Part shown: positions 35,147-40,165 of the stretch, piece by piece
Position numbering within the stretch: position 1 is the first letter of the stretch
How the letters are laid out: every line of letters begins with the position of its first letter
Source: Chrysochromulina tobinii
Lineage: Eukaryota > Haptophyta > Prymnesiales > Chrysochromulinaceae
Reading direction: 5' to 3'
Assembly: GCA_001275005.1 (NCBI GenBank)
Contig: JWZX01002559.1
Location: forward strand, 1-40,165
Length of the DNA: 40,165 nucleotides
The notes under the pieces: model-generated
The model's input: only the letters and a program-made list of their open reading frames with translations
What the model was told of the DNA's origin: nothing
The model's database searches: none
Made by a program: the position numbers and the translations under genes

Positions 35147-36364
35147 TCACTCCGTGGGCGTGTGCTTCCCAGCAGCGGCGATGCCCGCAGCATCCACAAG
35201 TGTCGAGCCAGCGGGCCATGTGACACTTGGGAAGAGCCGCGCGATGCGCTCGAGATCGGTCCCATAGAACTCTTCGGCGAGCGCTCGCGTTTGGGCGAGC
35301 ATGGGCTGCGCGTTGGCTGCCTTGAGAGACGCAGCATGGAGGGCCGCGTACCCCATCGAGGGAGCGGGCGTGCCTAACATGGCGCCAGCTGGGAGCCCGA
35401 GGAAGCTCGCCAGCTTGGGGCGAGCTCCGTCGGGACGGTCTAGGAGATCGTCAACCTTGATGACGAGGAGGCCCGTGTCGCCGAGCGCCTTGTGCCAGTC
35501 CTCGAGGAAAGGGTGGTAGAGGGAACGGATGATCTGGTCGCAGTGGAAGAAGACATCGCTCTGATTCAAGCCAAGCAGCTCGAACAGGTGCGCACAGCGG
35601 CGCGTGCCGTGCGTGGCCTCGCAGTGACGGAAGGCTTCAAACTGCTCGTGCAGGTACGCTTGCAGCCCGGCCGCAGTGGCGCCGTACTTTCGGGCGTAGT
35701 GCCCATGGGCCCAAAAGGCCGTTTCGAGACGGTCGACAGGATGGCGCAACGCCGACACGACGCGGACTCGGCTGCCGTAGAGCGCCTTCATGACGAACGG
35801 CGGCGTAGCTTCTTGCCCCGCGCCGCCCGTGCCCATGGCGGCATCGTGCGCAACGAGCGCCCTCGGGCGGCAGATTGGCCACATGTAAGTGCTATAGTAG
35901 TCGCCGGGTTTGGCCACGTACTCGGCCTTACATGGTCCATAAGACTTGCCCCACGCCGAAGTGTAGCGGCCTGCAAAAGCAGGGTACCACTGTAACAGCT
36001 TGTTGCAATGCGTCATAATGAGCCGGTCGGTGCTAGGCGCGCCTCCAAAACTCTCAACCCAGCGTGCGCTACCTGCGTCGGGTTCCCAGTCATCAAAGCA
36101 GCCCGCACCACCACGCAATTCAACCTCCTTGAGCCGCTTCAAGAAGCCCAGCGCCTCGTCCGAGAACATGTGCCAACCACTAATGAGGTGGATGAACGGG
36201 AGGCAAATGAGCTGGCCCGTCGAAGACTGTATGCAGGGATTCGTCAGCGATGGCTCAAAGGCTGGCGCGATCGGCAGCCGAGGCTCCATTGCAGCCACGC
36301 GTCGGCACACCTCAACATTGCTCCCATGACATCGTGAAGATGTGTTCAAGCCCGGTGGGAGCAT
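35147..36364 (-). CDS. Sulfotransferase (carbohydrate type)
   Basis: 405 residues from the ATG at 36364; the open frame extends to 36532 but without an ATG, and a possible splice acceptor (ttgttcacag, near 36430) suggests a missed 5' exon. The 3'-phosphate-binding motif of PAPS-dependent sulfotransferases is clear: RVVSALRHPVDRLETAFWAHG (201-221; R207, P209, R212). The 5' motif is probably IHLISGWHMFSDEALGFLKRL. IKVDDLLDRPDGARPKLASFLGLP is the usual late helix-strand. Similar enzymes sulfate glycosaminoglycan-like chains in the Golgi using PAPS. No membrane anchor is seen in this part. It lies 213 bp downstream of the FolD gene on the same strand. Confidence 0.8.
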   Translation of the reverse strand: MLPPGLNTSSRCHGSNVEVCRRVAAMEPRLPIAPAFEPSLTNPCIQSSTGQLICLPFIHLISGWHMFSDEALGFLKRLKEVELRGGAGCFDDWEPDAGSARWVESFGGAPSTDRLIMTHCNKLLQWYPAFAGRYTSAWGKSYGPCKAEYVAKPGDYYSTYMWPICRPRALVAHDAAMGTGGAGQEATPPFVMKALYGSRVRVVSALRHPVDRLETAFWAHGHYARKYGATAAGLQAYLHEQFEAFRHCEATHGTRRCAHLFELLGLNQSDVFFHCDQIIRSLYHPFLEDWHKALGDTGLLVIKVDDLLDRPDGARPKLASFLGLPAGAMLGTPAPSMGYAALHAASLKAANAQPMLAQTRALAEEFYGTDLERIARLFPSVTWPAGSTLVDAAGIAAAGKHTPTE

Positions 36365-36577
36365 GCTCACCCGCCGCCTGCGGCGATGGGTCGCAGCGTC
36401 CCTTGGCGGCGTGGCTGCATAACGCGCCTTCCTGTGAACAAATGTTGTGAAAATCAACTCTGAGTCACAATTCTTACACGTGCTTTGGCCGAGCTTCTCA
36501 CGAACCGCGCCGTTCTGCGCCCTCTTCGCCAATCGCGCGATCGACCGAGGTGCGCAATACGGGAAGGTACATGTTCC

Positions 36578-37663
36578 TCACTTGGTGTAGGACTTGCGCA
36601 GCGGGATGCGGGGCAAGCCAGCAGCGTGCCGTGCGAGGTTGACTGTGTTCTTCATGAGCATCGCGATGGTCATCGGGCCGACGCCGCCTGGCACCGGCGT
36701 GATCGCGCCCGCCACCAGCTTCGCGCTCTCGAAGTCCACGTCACCACAGAGCACGTAGCCGCGAGGGTTCTCCGGTGCGGGCTTTGAGTTGACACCCACG
36801 TCGATGACAGTCGCACCGGGCTTGATCCAGTCGCCCTTGACCATCTCGGCGGCGCCGACGGCGGCGACGACGATGTCGGCCTTGCGCACGTGGCCTGGCA
36901 GGTCCTTGGTGCGCGAGTGGCAGATGGTCACCGTAGCATCCATGGACATGAGAAGATGGGCGACAGGCATGCCCACAATGTTCGAGCGACCAATGACGAC
37001 GACCTCCTTGCCGCTCACTTCGACGCCGCTGCGCTGCAGTAGTTCGACACAGCCCGCGGGTGTGCACGGCACCGCGAGCGGCGGTTTGCCGCCACGCAAG
37101 CACATGTTGCCGATGTTTGTCGCCGAGAAACCATCGACGTCCTTGGAGACGTCGATGGTCTCGAGCACGGTGGCCTCATCAATATGCCGCGGCAGTGGGA
37201 GCTGCACCAAGATGCCGTGCACCTTTGGATCGGCGTTGAGCTCCTTGATCGTGTCTATGAGCTGCTGCTGCGTCACGCTCTCGTCAAACTTGCGGTCTAC
37301 GGAGAAAAAGCCACACTCGTCGGCGGCCTTCTTCTTCATGCGCACGTAGGTCGCCGAGTCGGTTCGCTGTCCGACGAGGACGACCGCCAGACCGGGTGTG
37401 ATGCCATGCTTACTCAATAGGTCGGCAGCCTGCTGCTTGATCTCCCCGCGGATGTCGGCGGCAATTTTTGTGCCGTCGATAATCCTTGCCGGCCCGGCAG
37501 CGGCGGCGCTCGCCACGACGGCGGGCGCTCTCGCGAACGACTCCAGCGCGGCGACACGCTTCGACAGTGTTTCGAGCGTCGAAGATGACTCTGCGAACGT
37601 CGGCCGCGTGATCAGGCTGGCGACCACACCCGCACCAAGCCCGAGCTGCAGGACGCGCCGCAT
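36578..37663 (-). CDS. folD: Methylenetetrahydrofolate dehydrogenase/cyclohydrolase (FolD/MTHFD2-like)
   Basis: 361 residues from the ATG at 37663. A leader of about 55 residues (MRRVLQLGLGAGVVASLITR...) suggests import into mitochondria or plastid. The catalytic domain follows: TYVRMKKKAADECGF (Y106 and K110, the YxxxK pair), VHGILVQLPLPRH, KDVDGFSATNIG, the NAD(P)-binding IGRSNIVGMPVAHLL (224-238) and TPVPGGVGPMTIAMLM (322-337). It converts methylene-THF to methenyl-THF and then formyl-THF for one-carbon metabolism. No formyl-THF synthetase domain is attached. Divergent from the DUF1295-TMEM97 gene. Confidence 0.95.
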   Translation of the reverse strand: MRRVLQLGLGAGVVASLITRPTFAESSSTLETLSKRVAALESFARAPAVVASAAAAGPARIIDGTKIAADIRGEIKQQAADLLSKHGITPGLAVVLVGQRTDSATYVRMKKKAADECGFFSVDRKFDESVTQQQLIDTIKELNADPKVHGILVQLPLPRHIDEATVLETIDVSKDVDGFSATNIGNMCLRGGKPPLAVPCTPAGCVELLQRSGVEVSGKEVVVIGRSNIVGMPVAHLLMSMDATVTICHSRTKDLPGHVRKADIVVAAVGAAEMVKGDWIKPGATVIDVGVNSKPAPENPRGYVLCGDVDFESAKLVAGAITPVPGGVGPMTIAMLMKNTVNLARHAAGLPRIPLRKSYTK

Positions 37664-37836
37664 GTGATGACCGCGTGAGACGTTCACACGGACAAGATCC
37701 GCAGCGTAGGGCCTCGTTTCAAAAAGGTTTCATGAACAAATGTATGCGCGGCCCTCGTGCGATCCAGACTTTGCGTGGCGCCGAAACCCGCGCTCAAGTT
37801 TGACGCAATTGCGCGCCAAATCTCTCGCGTGTCGAC

Positions 37837-39438
37837 ATGACCACGCTGACCGGCACCATTCCAAAGACCCTGGAAGGCACAGTGGATCCGCCCACGGCTG
37901 GCAAAGCGCTCGCCGGCGCCGTCATCCAGATCGCGTCGATCACGTGCATCTGGTTCACATGCACCTCGGCGGCCACGTGCGTGCATGACCCGCGCCAGTG
38001 CTGGGACGACCCTTGGGCGCGTCAGGTGGTCGTGACGCTCGCGGCCTGCCTGGTGCTTTGGCTGTACTCGCTGCGCACAATACCTACTAAGGGCTTCTCA
38101 GACCCATCAATCGTCGATCGGCTGTGGTCCGTCCTCCCAATGCTCTATTGCTGGCACTGGTACTGGTCCGCACCCAACGCGCGGCAGCTCCTCATGGCCG
38201 TTCTGACGACGGTGTGGGGGGGGCGCCTCACCTATAATTTTGCCATCAAGGGCGGCTTCTCGGGCGGAGAGGATCATCGTTGGAAGGAGGTCCGCTCCTG
38301 GCCAGGCTTCAGTCGCGTTTGGGAGCTTTTCAACTTTCTCTTCATCTGCGGCTTCCAACAGCTCGTCATCCTCGCGTTCACCTCGCCAGCGGCCTACAAT
38401 GTCCGTGCGGACGCGCCACCGCTAAACCGAATCGACGCCGCCGCCGCCCTCCTCTACCTCCTGCTCGTCGTGGGCGAGGCCGTGGCCGACCGTCAGATGT
38501 ACGTCTTCCAGACTGAAAAGTTTCGACGAATCGGCGCCAACGAGCCCCTTGGGTCGGAGTACGCGCACGGCTTCATCATGACGGGGCTGTGGGCGTACAG
38601 CCGCCATCCGAACTACTTTTGCGAGGTGAGCCTCTGGTGGGTCTTCTACCTCTTCTCTATCGCCGCAGGCGCGCCGTTGCTCAACTGGACGATGGCTGGT
38701 GCCTTCTTCCTCAGCCTCCTCTTTTTGCTGCCGCAAGCATCGCTCGACGTGACAGAAAATCTGTCCTCACGCAAGTACCCTCTGTACGCCGAGTACCAGG
38801 CGCGTGTCTCGCGCTTCTTCCCGCTGCCGCCCAGGCCTGCGGGCGAGGCGCTGCCGCCGATGCAGTCGCGCGACGCCGCACTCATCGTATGGTTCGTCCT
38901 CGGCACGCTCATCACGTACCTCATCGACTTTGAGCAAGTGCTCATCGAAGATCCGTCCGCGTATGGAAAGAATGGGGCTCCGCTGCCGCTCTGGCCTCCG
39001 GAGCCTTTCGTACGGGCCATCCACTGGTGGGGCAAGACGGCGGATCCGCTCGTGCTCGCGCGCCCAATCTGGTTCAAGGTAGCGATCTGGCTCGAGGTGC
39101 TTGTTCAGGCGCCGTTTTACATGCTTGCCATGTACGCCTTCGCGCGCCAGCGCAGCTGGATTCGCGTGCCGGCCATCGTGTACGCCACCGTGCTGCTGAC
39201 CATAATGCCCATCGTGCTCGCCGAGCAGTACCTGGGTCCGCATGCCACCTCCCGGCCCTGGCTAGTCACCGCCGTCTACGGTGCGTACGTCCTCATGCCG
39301 CTCCTCGTGCTTCGTCGCGTGTGGTCGCCGCAAGTGTTCCCACCGCCGCTCATGCCCGCAAAGGCGCCTGCCGAGGCGGTGCCCGATGGCGTCTCGCGCC
39401 GTCGGGCACGCTCGCCTGGCAAGAAGAATGGGGCGTGA
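37837..39438 (+). CDS. Fusion of DUF1295 (steroid 5-alpha-reductase-like) and TMEM97-like EXPERA domains
   Basis: 533 residues, single exon. The N-terminal part (about 60-330) is a DUF1295 polytopic domain: VDRLWSVLPMLYCWHWYW, WGGRLTYNFAIKGGF, the signature LWAYSRHPNYFCE (251-263) and KYPLYAEYQARVSRFFP. The C-terminal part (about 345-505) aligns along its whole length with TMEM97 (sigma-2 receptor): IDFEQVL (D364, for D29 of TMEM97), ADPLVLARPIWFK (D403, for D56), AIWLEVLVQAPFYMLAMYAF (E420, for E73), WIRVPAIIY-like WIRVPAIVY and a closing YGAYVLMPLLVL. The C-terminus is basic (RRRARSPGKKNGA). DUF1295 proteins are putative NADPH-linked sterol or lipid reductases; EXPERA proteins bind or isomerise sterols. 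Likely an ER membrane lipid enzyme. Confidence 0.88.
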   Translation: MTTLTGTIPKTLEGTVDPPTAGKALAGAVIQIASITCIWFTCTSAATCVHDPRQCWDDPWARQVVVTLAACLVLWLYSLRTIPTKGFSDPSIVDRLWSVLPMLYCWHWYWSAPNARQLLMAVLTTVWGGRLTYNFAIKGGFSGGEDHRWKEVRSWPGFSRVWELFNFLFICGFQQLVILAFTSPAAYNVRADAPPLNRIDAAAALLYLLLVVGEAVADRQMYVFQTEKFRRIGANEPLGSEYAHGFIMTGLWAYSRHPNYFCEVSLWWVFYLFSIAAGAPLLNWTMAGAFFLSLLFLLPQASLDVTENLSSRKYPLYAEYQARVSRFFPLPPRPAGEALPPMQSRDAALIVWFVLGTLITYLIDFEQVLIEDPSAYGKNGAPLPLWPPEPFVRAIHWWGKTADPLVLARPIWFKVAIWLEVLVQAPFYMLAMYAFARQRSWIRVPAIVYATVLLTIMPIVLAEQYLGPHATSRPWLVTAVYGAYVLMPLLVLRRVWSPQVFPPPLMPAKAPAEAVPDGVSRRRARSPGKKNGA

Positions 39439-40165
39439 AGGTCTAACCCTCTCGATGGCCGTGGGTGGGTCATCGATGGGTGGGTCATCCCGACGGGTGG
39501 GTCGTCTCAGCCTCGCGCGCCGCCACAGGTCTGCTGACCGTCCTCGCGCACCTGCGCGACGCCAATACCTCTGATGGTGATGAAGTCAGCGAGCCTCCGC
39601 ATCTACTCGGACCTGCGTGCGGCTGCGCTGCTGGGTGGCTACTACTTCCACTTCACGAGCCTCGCACCGCACCTTGATTTCAACGATGCGCTGCCTGGCT
39701 AGCCTGGCGACAACTACACTTGCTCGGCCGGGGGTGTGCCGCAGCACGAGCAACGTCGGCGCCTCCAGACCGCCGGCGGAGGCACTGGCGCGCAGCAGCA
39801 GCACAACGTGCTTCAGCGGATCGCCGCCGCCGGGTTTCGAGAGCGCGGATGGCAGGGATATTAAGCCTATATGGGGCTATATGCACTCTGCAACATTTAA
39901 TTCCCCGAGACTATATGTTAATCCGGGTGTGGGGGCCTTCGGGCCTGCCGGTCACACGCGCCGGAGTCAGAGTGGTGGGCGACGCGCGCGGGTGCGGCGC
40001 GGGCGCGGGGAGAACTCCCCGGTCCGTCAAGAGTTACGAATTTGGTGGGCCCGCGTGTCCCGTGTGTGTCCCGTGTGTGTGCGACTGGGCTCCTCGGGTA
40101 GAGGGGAGCCAGCCGGTAAGAACCTGCCTGAGGGGGACCTCGGAGGCATAGGGGTCGTTGAGCCC
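39439..40165. other. Right-edge region, no confident gene
   Basis: Begins with three gatgggtgggtcatc-like units (39459-39510) and ends with a tcccgtgtgtg duplication (40058-40080). A short coding-looking frame occurs at 39574-39852 (separate entry). No rRNA or tRNA recognised. Confidence 0.5.
39574..39852 (+). pseudogene. Possible gene remnant split by an in-frame stop
   Basis: From the ATG at 39574 the frame reads MVMKSASLRIYSDLRAAALL, then GGYYFHFTSLAPHLDFNDALPG, a TAG at 39700-39702, and continues in the same frame with PGDNYTCSAGGVPQHEQ... to a TAA near 39852. The stop lies inside a duplication (cctggc-tag-cctggc); without nine bases the frame would be intact. It could be a decayed 3' exon or chance. 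No family recognised. Confidence 0.25.

Overview
This is nuclear DNA from a GC-rich, gene-dense single-celled eukaryote, most likely a flagellated, plastid-bearing alga. A haptophyte fits best; another alga with a secondary plastid is possible. Eukaryotic signs are two well-supported GT-AG introns (24891-25227 and 3427-3611), a Mediator MED22 subunit, a DNAJC9-type co-chaperone, a PUB-domain protein, a USP-type deubiquitinase and an STPG-repeat flagellar protein. A small protein with a plastid-style leader (34352-34708) suggests a plastid. About 22 genes are packed on both strands, often as divergent pairs with start codons 76 to 390 bp apart.

Layout. 1-756: left-edge partial gene with short introns (minus). 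1021-2220: ubiquitin-like plus HExxH metalloprotease-like protein (minus). 2764-5903: GH116 (GBA2-type) glucosylceramidase-like enzyme (minus). 6213-7133: LicD-like protein (plus). 7187-8470: exostosin-like GT47 (minus). 9100-11037: bacterial-type homospermidine synthase (minus). 11366-12214: DNAJC9-like (minus), divergent to the FHA/coiled-coil/TQ-cluster protein at 12291-14984 (plus). 15368-17011: secreted-type Cys-rich protein (minus), divergent to the PUB protein at 17325-18422 (plus), which is followed by a coiled-coil protein at 18499-20505 (plus). 20822-21262: MED22 (minus), divergent to a secreted LRR protein at 21395-22786 (plus). 22987-23394: small molybdopterin-oxidoreductase-like ORF (minus). 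23880-26316: USP-like peptidase, two exons (minus). 26433-28445: SUEL-lectin/DUF5672 membrane protein (minus). 29222-30490: beta-lactamase-like serine hydrolase (minus). 31159-32208: GT29 sialyltransferase-like (minus). 32750-33961: STPG protein (minus). 34352-34708: small plastid-type protein (plus). 35147-36364: sulfotransferase (minus). 36578-37663: FolD/MTHFD2-like (minus), divergent to a DUF1295-TMEM97 fusion at 37837-39438 (plus). 39439-40165: no confident gene.

Functionally, about seven genes act, or probably act, on glycans or glycolipids (GH116, LicD, GT47, the 15368-17011 protein, lectin-DUF5672, GT29, sulfotransferase). That suits an alga with elaborate secreted scales or mucilage, though clustering is only suggestive. 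The most notable observations are an intron in the GH116 gene whose two splice sites lie in the two copies of one 19-bp direct repeat, with the interior filled by a 10-bp minisatellite; a single polypeptide joining a sterol-reductase-type DUF1295 domain to a TMEM97/sigma-2-receptor-like EXPERA domain with both ligand aspartates kept; an FHA protein with a TQ-rich tail; and a dispersed ~100-bp repeat at 2298-2402 and 28484-28576.
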